NCBI RefSeq assembly: GCF_008087345.1
Contig: NZ_ML701737.1
Span: 436,884-500,883 of the forward strand
From: Nocardioides caldifontis
GTDB taxonomy: Bacteria > Actinomycetota > Actinomycetes > Propionibacteriales > Nocardioidaceae
Direction of reading: 5' to 3'
Length of the DNA stretch: 64,000 bases
The notes under the pieces were generated by a model, which was not told where the DNA came from, made no database searches, and was given only the letters and a program-made list of their open reading frames with translations. Of this stretch, positions 1 through 8,426 are shown one piece after another. How positions within the stretch are numbered: position 1 is the stretch's first letter; each line of letters starts with the position of its first letter. The position numbers and the translations under genes were made by a program.

Positions 1-222
1 GAACCCGCAGTCCTGGAGCCCCACGTAGGTGAGAGGCCCGGGTGCGACCCGGTCGGCGAAACGCACTACTACGTCCGCCTCACCCTCCGGCGACGAAGGC
101 GGCAGGCCGAGCTGCCGGCGCACGACGGCGACGTCACGCACCGTCGCCGACTCCACCCGGATCCTGGCGAAACCGTGCAGGTCGAAGTCGACCGTGGTCA
201 GCTCGCGCGCCGCCGGGGTCAC
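1..222 (-). CDS. 5' part of an unknown gene in the exopolysaccharide operon, truncated by window edge
   Basis: An open frame of 74 codons runs off the left edge. It begins with a GTG whose last two bases are the first two of the TGA stop of the sugar-transferase gene (GTGA overlap), which is the coupling style used throughout this window, so it is probably the next gene of the same operon. The visible part has no signal peptide or membrane segment; it starts VTPAARELTTVDFDLHGF and contains RDVAVVRRQLG. The opening vaguely recalls small proteins with an HPr-kinase-like fold found next to actinobacterial sugar transferases, but this is only an impression and no catalytic motif is visible. Confidence 0.6.
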   Translation of the reverse strand, partial: MTPAARELTTVDFDLHGFARIRVESATVRDVAVVRRQLGLPPSSPEGEADVVVRFADRVAPGPLTYVGLQDCGF

Positions 223-1685
223 CGGTCGCCCCTGGTGACGAAGCCGACGGCAGTGCGGAGCAGGATCTTCACGTCGGTCCACAGCGACCACCGCGTGATG
301 TACGCGTTGTCGAACCAGGCGCGCTCGGCGATGTCGGTGTCGCCGCGCAACCCGTTGACCTGGGCGAACCCGGTCAGCCCTGCGGGCACCCTGTGCCGGG
401 CGGCGTAGTGCGGGTACTGGCTGCTGAACTGCTGCACGAAGTACGGGCGCTCCGGGCGTGGCCCGACGAGGCTCATGTCTCCGCGGAGCACGTTCCACAG
501 CTGCGGAAGCTCGTCCAGCGACAGCGTGCGGAGCACCCGACCCACCGGCCCGAGCCGGGGATCACCCTGGATCGACCACTGCTGGGCGGACTCCTCGGCC
601 GTCGTGGGCGTGAGCGAGCGGAACTTCAGGATCTCGAAGCGGTGCCCGTCGAGCCCGACACGGACCTGGCGGAAGATGACCCCCGGTCCGCCCTCGAGGT
701 AGACGCACAGCGCGCACAGGGCGAGCACCGGCGAGAGCAGGACCAGGGCGACGACGGCCACCACCACGTCGACACACCTCTTGAGCCGCCAGGCCGGGCT
801 GCGGTGGGCCGCCCGCCGCAACCGCACCAACGGCAGCGAGCTGACCGTGTGCATGGCGGCGTCGCCGTGAAGCGGGTGCAACCGCGGCAGGACGTAGATC
901 TCACCCGAGCAGCGGTCGCACCTCTGCAGCGCCTCGGCGACCGCGCGGTCGTCCGCCGAGGTGTCGGCGACGACGATGTCCCAGTCGGGGTGGCTCGCCA
1001 TGAGCGTGGGCAGCTGGCTCAGGTCGCCCAGCCAGGGCAGCGACCGCCCGCGGAGGGGCAGCATTGCGAGCTCGGTGGGGGTGGTGCTCTCGTCATCGAT
1101 CCAGCCGACCGGCTCGCGGCCGCACTCGGGGTGGTCGAGCATCGCGACCGCGACGTGACGTCCCGCGGGTCCGATCCCCACGATCATCGTGGGGCGCCCC
1201 TGGCGAGCCCGACGCAGCCGACGCAGGGCCACGTAACCGACCAGACGCCCCCCGCATGCCACTCCGAGAAACATCACCACCGCGGTGACGCGGAGCGGGC
1301 GTCCCACCAGGTCACCAGCCGCCATGCCGATAGCGCTCACCACCAGCACGCGTCCGACCAGGCCGGGCAGCTCGTCCAGGAGTGCGGGCTCCACCGGGTC
1401 GCGGTACCGGCCGCCGGTGGCGTTCAGGACGAGGACGCCCGCGAGGACACCTCCCGTGATCCACGATGCCGACGGCATCGCCGCGTAGGCAGCACAGGTA
1501 GCGATGACGTCCACGACGACGAGCCAGACCGCGACGCGGCTCCGCCTCCTCGCGGATCGAGCCGGCGGCCGTTCGGACACCTGCTCCGGAGGCGCAGGTG
1601 CGAACTGGTCATGCGCCGGCAGCCGCTGCCCCGGGAAGTCAGCGATCGCCGATTCCCTTGACATGACGGTGCCGTGCTTGGGCAT
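219..1685 (-). CDS. Polyprenyl-phosphate sugar-1-phosphate transferase (WbaP/WcaJ-like) priming exopolysaccharide synthesis
   Basis: A 488-residue membrane protein of the bacterial sugar transferase family, which transfers a hexose-1-phosphate from a nucleotide sugar to undecaprenyl phosphate as the first membrane step of exopolysaccharide assembly. The N-terminal half has a cluster of hydrophobic segments (about residues 45-130) followed by a CoA-binding-like domain (GIGPAGRHVA). A further membrane helix (VDVVVAVVALVLLSPV) precedes the catalytic domain with KFRSL near 354, DELPQLWNVL near 390 and VGPRP near 407. The ATG was chosen because GGAGGGGG lies 8 nt upstream; an ATG seven codons later is possible. 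It is followed with overlap by the truncated gene at the window edge, and lies downstream of the deacetylase and glycosyltransferase genes on the same strand. Confidence 0.9.
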   Translation of the reverse strand: MPKHGTVMSRESAIADFPGQRLPAHDQFAPAPPEQVSERPPARSARRRSRVAVWLVVVDVIATCAAYAAMPSASWITGGVLAGVLVLNATGGRYRDPVEPALLDELPGLVGRVLVVSAIGMAAGDLVGRPLRVTAVVMFLGVACGGRLVGYVALRRLRRARQGRPTMIVGIGPAGRHVAVAMLDHPECGREPVGWIDDESTTPTELAMLPLRGRSLPWLGDLSQLPTLMASHPDWDIVVADTSADDRAVAEALQRCDRCSGEIYVLPRLHPLHGDAAMHTVSSLPLVRLRRAAHRSPAWRLKRCVDVVVAVVALVLLSPVLALCALCVYLEGGPGVIFRQVRVGLDGHRFEILKFRSLTPTTAEESAQQWSIQGDPRLGPVGRVLRTLSLDELPQLWNVLRGDMSLVGPRPERPYFVQQFSSQYPHYAARHRVPAGLTGFAQVNGLRGDTDIAERAWFDNAYITRWSLWTDVKILLRTAVGFVTRGDR

Positions 1686-1851
1686 CCCGAGAACCCCCTC
1701 CGGACGCCACCACACCACCCGTGCCGTGCACGCCGTCCGGCGTGCAACCCCTGCGTCCGCTGCCATCGAAACTCCCGCAGCGTTCGGGTCGCAATAGTCC
1801 TCTCGACGTAAACGCCGCGGTGCACGCGCACCGGCCCCCGAGGCTCCGGGG

Positions 1852-2595
1852 TCAGCGGGAGGAGGCGCGGCGCGAAGCTGCGAGGGCCGGGAGCGAACGC
1901 ACTGCCAGGTAGGGGCGGGCCAGCTTGATCCGCAGGTGCGCGATGGTGTTGTCGTGGTAGATGCCGACCCGGGGGACGGCGAACCTCCCCGGCTCCTCGC
2001 GCTGCTCAGGAAGCGCGAACGCGTGGGTGTACCCCGCGCTTGCCGCCGCCGCTCGAACGTCCCCGTCGTGCCGGCCACGTGGGTAGGCGAGCAGCCTGAC
2101 CGGGTGCCCGAGCACCTCCTCGAGGACCTCCCGGCTGGCCCGCAGGTCCTCGACGCATTCCGCGAAGCTCAGCGTCGTGAGGTCGTGGTGCCAGTAGCTG
2201 TGCGACTCGAACGCGACGCCCGCCTCCTGCATCTCCCGGATCTGGTCGATCTCGAGCGTCGCGAGCGGCTCCGCCGGCGGGCGGTCGACCCAGTCCACCA
2301 ACCTTCCCGGCTCCACTATTGTGCTTGCAACAAGAAAAACGGTGGCGGGCAGGCCTAGCTCGACGAGTAGCGGGAGGGCGTGGTCGTGCACGCTCGCGAA
2401 GCCGTCGTCGAAGGTGAGCGCGACGTCACGCCACCGTGGACCCGCCCCGAGGCCGAGCCGGTCGACGTAGGCGTGCAAGGGCACGACGCGGCGGTGGCGC
2501 GCCAACCACCTGGCGTGCTCGGCGAAGACCGCCGGCTCCATCGACATCGGCGCGGTCCAGCCCGGCTGCACCGCGTGGTAGCAGAGCACCGTCAT
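1852..2595 (-). CDS. Polysaccharide deacetylase family protein (CE4/NodB fold)
   Basis: A 247-residue protein with NodB-domain motifs: TFDDGF at residues 61-66 (catalytic Asp and metal Asp), SHSYWHHD at 131-138 (the metal-binding His pair) and YPRGRHDG further on. Members remove acetyl groups from N-acetyl sugars or act on related amide bonds. No signal peptide or lipobox is visible, so it may act in the cytoplasm or be exported otherwise. Its ATG overlaps the stop of the upstream glycosyltransferase gene by ATGA, implying translational coupling, and it precedes the sugar transferase gene by 166 nt. Substrate cannot be told from sequence; exopolysaccharide or its lipid-linked intermediate is the contextual guess. 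Confidence 0.88.
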   Translation of the reverse strand: MTVLCYHAVQPGWTAPMSMEPAVFAEHARWLARHRRVVPLHAYVDRLGLGAGPRWRDVALTFDDGFASVHDHALPLLVELGLPATVFLVASTIVEPGRLVDWVDRPPAEPLATLEIDQIREMQEAGVAFESHSYWHHDLTTLSFAECVEDLRASREVLEEVLGHPVRLLAYPRGRHDGDVRAAAASAGYTHAFALPEQREEPGRFAVPRVGIYHDNTIAHLRIKLARPYLAVRSLPALAASRRASSR

Positions 2596-3671
2596 CGCGC
2601 ACCCACCGCCTCCGCATAGACCTCGCAGATCGCGTCGGCAACCCTGGCTGCCGAGTAGCGCTCCTCCACCCGCCGGCGACCGGCGGCCCCCATGGCACGT
2701 GCCCGATCGGCGTCGGACAGCACCTTCCTCAGGGCCACCGCCAGCTGCTCGGGCGCTTGGGGAGCGACGACGAACCCCGTGTGGCCATCCTCCACGAGCC
2801 GCGCCACGTCGCCCACGTCGGAGGCCACCACCGGCAGCCCCGACGCCATCGCCTCGAGCACCGACATCGGCATCGCCTCCCACCACGAGGGCAGGCAGAA
2901 CACGTCGGCACCGGTGTAGACCGCCGGCATCTCCTCCGGCGGACGTGTCCCGAGCAGCCGCGCGTTGTCACGGGCTGCGGCGAGCACCGGTTCGGCCGCG
3001 GCAGGCCCCTCGTCCGGGGTGCCGCCGAGCAACCAGAGCTCGTGCTCCAATCCCTCGTCACGGAGGGTGGACGACGCCGACAGCAGGTCGAGGACCCCCT
3101 TCCTCGGCGTGAGCAACCCGACGTAGAGCAGGCGCGGCGGGCGGTGGTGTCCGGTGGACGGCGTGAACCGGTGGAGGTCCACCCCGTTCTCGACGAGCCG
3201 GACGCGGTCCGACCCCAGGGCGCCGACGAGCGCGACGTACCCGACTGTCCAGACCGCGACGACCCGGTGCACCGGCGCCATGGCGGCCTTCAGCAGCAGT
3301 TCGTTGCGGCGGGAGCCCAACCAGGTCGAGATGTTGCCGCCGTGGACGTGCATGACGACGGCGGCGCCGCGCAGCCGCGCGGCGAGTGCGAGCAGCCCGG
3401 CACGGGCGACGGTGACGGCGGGCGCGACCGCCGAGTTCACGTGGACCACGTCGTGGTCGCGCGCCATCCTCCAGACGGCGAGGACGTCCCGAAGGGTGCG
3501 GGTCAGGTTGCCGATCGTTACCTGGCCTCCTTGCGGAGCGCCGGTGTGCGCGACGTTGAGGAACGTCACCTCGTGCCGCCTGCCGACCTCCCCGGTGCGT
3601 AGCTCCTCGAGGAACGTGGGGATGCCACCACGATCCGGAGCGCCCTTGCCCACGAGCAGAACTCGACTCAT
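2592..3671 (-). CDS. GT4-type glycosyltransferase
   Basis: A 359-residue retaining glycosyltransferase with two Rossmann domains. The N-terminus has the glycine-rich acceptor-side loop (GKGAPDRGGIPTF), the middle has VENGVDLHRFTP and the linker LLYVGLLTPRKGVLDL that starts the donor domain, and the C-terminal part carries the E-x7-E type donor motif in EAMPMSVLEAMASGLPVV. The donor is probably a UDP- or GDP-sugar and the product a lipid-linked oligosaccharide for exopolysaccharide. TTGGGGGA lies a few bases before the ATG. It is the first gene of the leftward operon, and its stop overlaps the deacetylase start by 4 nt. Confidence 0.9.
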   Translation of the reverse strand: MSRVLLVGKGAPDRGGIPTFLEELRTGEVGRRHEVTFLNVAHTGAPQGGQVTIGNLTRTLRDVLAVWRMARDHDVVHVNSAVAPAVTVARAGLLALAARLRGAAVVMHVHGGNISTWLGSRRNELLLKAAMAPVHRVVAVWTVGYVALVGALGSDRVRLVENGVDLHRFTPSTGHHRPPRLLYVGLLTPRKGVLDLLSASSTLRDEGLEHELWLLGGTPDEGPAAAEPVLAAARDNARLLGTRPPEEMPAVYTGADVFCLPSWWEAMPMSVLEAMASGLPVVASDVGDVARLVEDGHTGFVVAPQAPEQLAVALRKVLSDADRARAMGAAGRRRVEERYSAARVADAICEVYAEAVGAR

Positions 3672-3847
3672 CTGTCCCCCAAGCGTCGTGCCGGGCAGTC
3701 AAGGTAACGCGGCAACGCGTGCGCGGCGACCCTTCGGCTCCGGGTACCTCGCATCTTGCGGAGCGGCACCCGGGCGCGCACGATGAGCGCGTCGGCGCGA
3801 TCGGGTCTTCGTCGGGGGCCGCGCGGACGGCGACGCTGGAGGGGCAC

Positions 3848-4879
3848 GTGGAATCCTTCGACGCAGGGCGACGAGCGACCACCGAGGGCATCCCGGCGCG
3901 CGCACGAGGCAGCGTGCTGTCCCTCGTCGGCGCGGGCCGGAGCGGGTCGACGGTGCTGAGCTCGGTGCTCGGTGAGGTCCCCGGATTCTTCGACGCCGGC
4001 GAACTGCGCTGGCTGTGGTCACGCGACCTTCCCCAGCAGCGGCCCTGCGGCTGCGGGCTGCCTCCTGCCGACTGCCCGGTCTGGTCGGGCGCGGTGGAAC
4101 AGGCCTTCGGCATCCCGCCGCACGAGCAGTCCGGACGCTCCCTGACTTCGGTGCTCGACCCCGTCGTAACGGCGCAGCGGGACACCACCCGGCTGCGCAA
4201 CCGTCGAGCACTCCTCGCCGGCGCCGACGGTCGCCGACCGGTCACCGAGGCGCAGGCGACGTTGTCGGACGCGACGGTCTCCATGCTTCGCGCACTCTTG
4301 GACGTCACGGGTGCGACCACCGTCATCGACGCCTCGAAGCGTCCGCAGGAGGCCGCGGTGCTCGCCGCGACCGGCGCCTTCGACCACTACGTGGTGCACA
4401 TCGTCCGGGACCCCCGTGCCGTCGTGCACTCATGGAGCCGCTCCAAGCCGCTCCCGGAGTTCACCGGCAAGGCGGCGATGGGTCCGCGCAGCATGCGCCG
4501 GACGTTGATGCGCTGGTGGGAGAACGCGGTCGGCGCCGAGGCCCTGAGACACCGGATCCCGCCGGATCGTTGGCTCTTCCTGCGCTACGAGGACTTCGCG
4601 CAGCGGCCTCGTGAGAGCGTCCGGCAGGTGCTCGAGCTCGTGGGCGACGCCCACGAGCCGCCCGTCGACGACCAGCGCTCGGTCGTGCTCGGCACGAACC
4701 ACACGCTGTCGGGCAACCCGGACCGGTTCCGGTCCGGTCCGGTCGTGATCCGTCCCGACGACCGGTGGCGCACCGGGATGAGCCGGCGCGACAGGGCGGT
4801 CGTGCAAGCTGCCACCATGCCGTTCCTGCTGCGCTACGGGTACCCGTTGCGCGTGGCCTCGCCCGCCAGCGAAGCGTAG
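3848..4879 (+). CDS. PAPS-dependent sulfotransferase family protein
   Basis: A 343-residue cytoplasmic protein with the two signatures of 3'-phosphoadenylylsulfate binding: a P-loop-like 5'-phosphosulfate motif GAGRSGST at about residues 28-35 and a 3'-phosphate motif in HIVRDPRAVVHSWSRS at about 183-198. Such enzymes move sulfate from PAPS to a hydroxyl of a carbohydrate, lipid or small molecule. The GTG start was preferred over an ATG 129 nt upstream because GGAGG sits 5 nt before it. The gene lies opposite the exopolysaccharide operon and its last 46 nt overlap the end of a second, leftward sulfotransferase-like gene. PAPS could be supplied by the cysC/cysD/cysN genes about 16 kb away. The acceptor is unknown. 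Confidence 0.85.
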   Translation: MESFDAGRRATTEGIPARARGSVLSLVGAGRSGSTVLSSVLGEVPGFFDAGELRWLWSRDLPQQRPCGCGLPPADCPVWSGAVEQAFGIPPHEQSGRSLTSVLDPVVTAQRDTTRLRNRRALLAGADGRRPVTEAQATLSDATVSMLRALLDVTGATTVIDASKRPQEAAVLAATGAFDHYVVHIVRDPRAVVHSWSRSKPLPEFTGKAAMGPRSMRRTLMRWWENAVGAEALRHRIPPDRWLFLRYEDFAQRPRESVRQVLELVGDAHEPPVDDQRSVVLGTNHTLSGNPDRFRSGPVVIRPDDRWRTGMSRRDRAVVQAATMPFLLRYGYPLRVASPASEA

Positions 4880-5592
4880 CGCGCGTACAGCTCCTCTGCT
4901 TCCGCGAGCAGCCGCTGGGCGTCCGGGTGCGCGAGGTCGGCGCGCACGCGCGCCTTCCCGCCCTCCCGTGCCGGGGAAGGGCGACCGACGTGGGTCTCGA
5001 CGACCTCCCCGCGGCACTCCCGGCGGTTCATCTCCTCGACGAGCGCAAACGCCGCGGCCTCGTTCTCCTCGGTGGGTCGGTAACGCACGAACCCGGTGCC
5101 GAAGCGGCTGTTGACACGCTCGATGACGGCACCGAAGTCGTCGACGACCTGGTCGAAGGTCGCGACGACGAAGTCGTCACGGGCCCGCCACGCCGTCCGA
5201 TAGGTGTCGAGGTACTCCAGCAACGCGTCGCGGACGGTCAGCGTCGGCCGCCGGACGAGGTACGACGCCACCGCATCCGACGGGCGTCGGATCAGGAGGA
5301 CCGCAGGAACCTGGAGCCGAGCTGCCCGGAGCAGGTGCGGTCCACCGTGCAAGTGCCGGCCCAGATGCAGGTCCGCGCCGTTGGCCACGACGAAGGCGGC
5401 GACGCTGAAGGTGTTGCCGGACCGCAGAAAGCCGTCGATCACCAGGGCGGTGTGCCGACCGGCCAACGTCTGCCGCTTCTCCGGTCGCAACCACATCGCC
5501 AGGTCCCACACGTACGGCGTCCGTGCGAGCGGACGCCGCAGGTGGTGACGAACCCTGTCCGCCGCACGACGGGCGTTGTCACTTGGCCGCAC
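4834..5592 (-). CDS. Sulfotransferase-like protein
   Basis: A 252-residue protein with a degenerate P-loop-like segment GFLRSGNT at residues 54-61 and IRRPSDAVAS at 101-110, placed like the 5'-phosphosulfate and 3'-phosphate motifs of sulfotransferases. The spacing and the Arg-Pro-Ser-Asp pattern fit a divergent sulfotransferase, but similar short patterns occur in other P-loop proteins. There is no clear ribosome site before the GTG used here; a later GTG (VWDLAMWLRP) is an alternative. Its 3' end overlaps the convergent sulfotransferase gene by 46 nt, so both carboxy termini are coded in the same DNA on opposite strands. Confidence 0.7.
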   Translation of the reverse strand: MRPSDNARRAADRVRHHLRRPLARTPYVWDLAMWLRPEKRQTLAGRHTALVIDGFLRSGNTFSVAAFVVANGADLHLGRHLHGGPHLLRAARLQVPAVLLIRRPSDAVASYLVRRPTLTVRDALLEYLDTYRTAWRARDDFVVATFDQVVDDFGAVIERVNSRFGTGFVRYRPTEENEAAAFALVEEMNRRECRGEVVETHVGRPSPAREGGKARVRADLAHPDAQRLLAEAEELYARYASLAGEATRNGYP

Positions 5593-5926
5593 GCCGTTGA
5601 CGCTACACAGGCGATGAGCCGGTGCACCAGCGAGCGAAGGGCCCCCGGACCCGGTCCTGGACTAGCCCGCGGGACCGGCCGTGGCGGCCGGAGGTCCCGG
5701 CGATGTCCCAGGTTGTCCGGTCCAGGATGTTCGACGGTTGCTGACCTGTGGCCCCGAGCGCACGATGAGCGAACGACGCTCGAGCACTCGGGAGCAAGGA
5801 GTCGGGGCGATGGATGTTGCGCAGTTCAGACCACGGGCTGTCACTTCCGCCGGTGGACGCATGGGTCCTGGAGACGGAGATGGTCCATCCCGGGTTGCTG
5901 CCGTCGAGCGCTGGTGGTCCTGAGCT
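5593..5926. other. 334-nt spacer between divergent genes with a hairpin
   Basis: This spacer separates a leftward sulfotransferase-like gene from the rightward ExoA-like gene and should hold promoters for both. An inverted repeat at 5671-5698 pairs GGGACC with GGTCCC around a nested GGCC/GGCC. The 13-mer CGCACGATGAGCG at about 5758-5770 also occurs about 60 nt before the sulfotransferase start near 3776-3788. A short reading frame in the right half is listed separately. Nothing else was recognised. Confidence 0.4.
5810..5923 (+). CDS. Possible 37-residue peptide upstream of the ExoA-like gene
   Basis: An ATG is preceded by AAGGAG with 8 nt spacing, and the short frame ends three bases before the GTG of the glycosyltransferase gene. 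The predicted peptide (starts MDVAQFRPRAVTSAGG, ends AAVERWWS) has no membrane segment or known motif. The good ribosome site and close spacing could mean an upstream frame that couples translation, but random frames of this size are common at this GC content. Low certainty. Confidence 0.25.
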   Translation: MDVAQFRPRAVTSAGGRMGPGDGDGPSRVAAVERWWS

Positions 5927-6949
5927 GTGGGGGGCTCGGACCTGGTGACCGTGGTGGTGCCGGCCGCCGATGAGGAACGCTTCATCGGTAGGTGCCTCGA
6001 CTCGGTGTGCGCCCAGGAGCACACCGAGCTTCAGATCCTCGTGGTCGACGGCGGGTCGACCGACCGCACGGCCGAGGTCGTCCGCCAGCGCGCAGAGCGG
6101 GACCGGCGCATCGAGCTGCTGTCCCACCCCCGCCGCAACATCCCGTCGTCGCTCAACCTGGCACTGCGTCACGCGCGTGGACGTTGGCTCGTGCGGGTCG
6201 ATGCGCACTCGACGATCCCTCCCGACTACGTCGCGCTCGCCGTCGAGCGGTTGCGCGAGGGCCGGTGGGGCGGAGTCGGAGGACGAAAGGACGGAGACGC
6301 GACGAGCGCCGCGGGGCGGGCCATCGCGGTGGCGATGGGCAGCAAGCTCGGCGTGGGCAACAGCCTGTACCACCACGGGACCCGTGAGCAGCAGACCGAC
6401 CACGTGGCGTTCGGCGCTTACCCCGTCCCGCTGCTGAAGGAGCTCGGCGGCTGGAACGAGAGGATCACGGCGAACGAGGACTTCGAGCTGGACTACCGCA
6501 TCAGGGAGCACGGCCACCGCCTGCTCTTCGATCCACGGATGCGGATCGCCTGGCGGTGCCGGGAGTCCACGGCGGAGCTGTTCCGCCAGTACCGGCGCTA
6601 CGGCGCGGGCAAGGTCGACGTGGCGCTGCTGCACCCTCGGTCGATCAGCCCCCGGCACGTGATGCCGCCGGCGTTCGTGCTCTACGCGGCCCTGGCGGCC
6701 GTGCGCGGCGTTCGGCGGCCCGAGGTGGCGCTGGCGATGGTGGCGCCGTACCTCCTGGCGGTGGGCCTGGAGAGCGTGCGGTGCGGCTCGCGATTGCAGG
6801 GGATGCACGAGCGGAGCCGGCTCCCGCTGGCGTTCGCCTCGATGCACTTGGGGTGGGGCATCGGCTTCTGGTTGGGGCTGGTGCAGCGGCTCGGCGTACG
6901 CCGGGACGCCGGACAGGTGGGGGATGCCAGTGACCGTCTCGGGACGTGA
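5927..6949 (+). CDS. GT2 glycosyltransferase, succinoglycan ExoA-like
   Basis: A 340-residue inverting family-2 glycosyltransferase. The N-terminal GT-A domain has VVVPAADEERFIGRC, DGGSTDRT near residues 41-48, the metal-binding-like VDAHSTIPPDY near 94 and ANEDFELDYRIREHG near 184. The C-terminal third is hydrophobic (MPPAFVLYAALAAV, EVALAMVAPYLLAVGL, SMHLGWGIGFWLGLV), so the protein is probably membrane attached, as in ExoA, which adds a glucose to a lipid-linked repeat. The start is uncertain; a GTG 18 nt later is also possible. Its end overlaps the histidine kinase start by 26 nt, so the sensor pair may be co-transcribed with it. Confidence 0.85.
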   Translation: MGGSDLVTVVVPAADEERFIGRCLDSVCAQEHTELQILVVDGGSTDRTAEVVRQRAERDRRIELLSHPRRNIPSSLNLALRHARGRWLVRVDAHSTIPPDYVALAVERLREGRWGGVGGRKDGDATSAAGRAIAVAMGSKLGVGNSLYHHGTREQQTDHVAFGAYPVPLLKELGGWNERITANEDFELDYRIREHGHRLLFDPRMRIAWRCRESTAELFRQYRRYGAGKVDVALLHPRSISPRHVMPPAFVLYAALAAVRGVRRPEVALAMVAPYLLAVGLESVRCGSRLQGMHERSRLPLAFASMHLGWGIGFWLGLVQRLGVRRDAGQVGDASDRLGT

Positions 6950-8426
6950 GAGAGCCAGGACGACCGAGGGGCTCGGCCTCGGACGAGGTAAGGACCGGGC
7001 ACCGGCGGCCGAGCCCGCCGACAGCGGGCCGGGCGCGGCGCCGGCCCTGCTCGCTACCTGGGTGGCCGCGGCCATCGGTGCGCTGGTGGTGGGGTCGACG
7101 CTGGTCGTCGGGGACGCCGCGACCGGCGCGGGTTCGGGTCGCGCCCTGGTGGCCGTCCAGTCCGTCGCTGCCTGCTGCAGCATGCTGCTCGTGCTGCTGC
7201 TTCTCGCCCGGGTGCGACGCACCCGCCGGCTGAAGGACTGGCGGCTCGCCACCGGGGTCGCCCTGCTGGGCGTCGTCGGGTGGCTCGTGAAGTACGGCGT
7301 GGAGATCGTCGCGCCGCCGCAGGCCACGCGGTTGGCCGTGTGGGGCGCCGAGGCCGTCCGACTGGTGGGGGTCGGGTTCATCGTCCTCAGCGCCGGGACC
7401 TCCGCAAGCCGTCGGGTCGGACGGAGCAGGGTGCTCACCGGGGCAGGGCTCACGGCGGCGTCGCTGGCGCTCCTGGTCGCCCTCGGCTGGCTGGTGCGCA
7501 GGGCCCTCCCCGACGCGCTCGACTACGGCCCGAGCACCGCCGTGCCCCGGGAGCTGCCCACGCAGCACCCCTGGCTCGAGGCCGCGCTGACCTGCACCGC
7601 CGCGCTCCTCCTCGTCGCCGCGCTCGAGTTCGCCGCGCAGTCCCGCCACGGGCAGGACCCCGTGGTCCGCGCTCTCGGCCCGGCCTGCATGCTGGGCGCC
7701 TTCGCCCACCTCCAGTACCTCGCCGTCCCCACGCTGTACACGACGTGGCTCTCCTCCGCCGATGCCTTGTGGTTCGCGAGCTGCCTCACGCTAGTCATGG
7801 CTTCCGCCGGGGAGGTGAAGCGCTACTACAGCTTGCAGTGCAGGCGCGAGGCGGTGCGCGCGCGGAGGAGCTTCGCGCGGGAGCTCCACGACGGTGTCAT
7901 CCAGGAGCTCGCGTTCCTGCGGGCCGCCGCCTCCACGCGGGAGACGGTCGACCGGCGCATGGTGGTCGAGGCGTGCGACCGTGCGCTGCTGGAGGCGCGC
8001 ACGGCGTTGCACACGGTCGTGCCCCGGAGCGACCGCGGGCTGGTCTCGGCGCTCGAGCCGCACGTCCGTGAGCTCGGCGGCCGGTACGGCGTCGCGGTCG
8101 GGGTGCGGCTCGACGACGCCGTCGCGGCGCCCCCCGGTGCCGCGCACGACGTCGTGCGAATCGTGGGCGAGGCGATGGCGAACGCCGTCCGGCACGGCCA
8201 CGCCTCGAGGATCGACGTCTCCTTGCTGGCGCTCCCCGGCGGCCGGGCCCGGCTGACCGTCCGTGACGACGGAGGCGGGTTCACCCGCTCGCAACCAATC
8301 GCATCCCCTGGAGCCAGCGGCGGTTACGGGCTGAGCTGCATGCGGGAACGCGCGATGTCGTTCGGAGCCGACTTCGACGTGCGTTCGACGCCCGGCCGGG
8401 GGACGGAGGTCGAGATCACATGGTGA
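6924..8426 (+). CDS. Membrane sensor histidine kinase, HisKA_3 (NarL/DesK) type
   Basis: A 500-residue protein with about seven or eight hydrophobic segments between residues 40 and 300 and no large extracytoplasmic domain, then a HisKA_3 dimerisation domain with the phospho-accepting His in RELHDGVIQEL (about residue 321), and a HATPase domain with GEAMANAVRHGHAS near 415, DDGGGF near 450 and a G2 box near 465. It should autophosphorylate and pass phosphate to the LuxR-type regulator encoded next, whose start overlaps its last 7 nt. The overlap with the upstream ExoA-like gene suggests control of surface polysaccharide, but the signal is unknown. Confidence 0.9.
   Translation: MPVTVSGRERARTTEGLGLGRGKDRAPAAEPADSGPGAAPALLATWVAAAIGALVVGSTLVVGDAATGAGSGRALVAVQSVAACCSMLLVLLLLARVRRTRRLKDWRLATGVALLGVVGWLVKYGVEIVAPPQATRLAVWGAEAVRLVGVGFIVLSAGTSASRRVGRSRVLTGAGLTAASLALLVALGWLVRRALPDALDYGPSTAVPRELPTQHPWLEAALTCTAALLLVAALEFAAQSRHGQDPVVRALGPACMLGAFAHLQYLAVPTLYTTWLSSADALWFASCLTLVMASAGEVKRYYSLQCRREAVRARRSFARELHDGVIQELAFLRAAASTRETVDRRMVVEACDRALLEARTALHTVVPRSDRGLVSALEPHVRELGGRYGVAVGVRLDDAVAAPPGAAHDVVRIVGEAMANAVRHGHASRIDVSLLALPGGRARLTVRDDGGGFTRSQPIASPGASGGYGLSCMRERAMSFGADFDVRSTPGRGTEVEITW

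Noticed and set aside
42..1661. Long rightward open frame opposite the sugar transferase gene
   Set aside because: It is the antisense shadow of a clearly conserved gene; its product is Arg/Pro/His-rich with no motif, as expected at this GC content.
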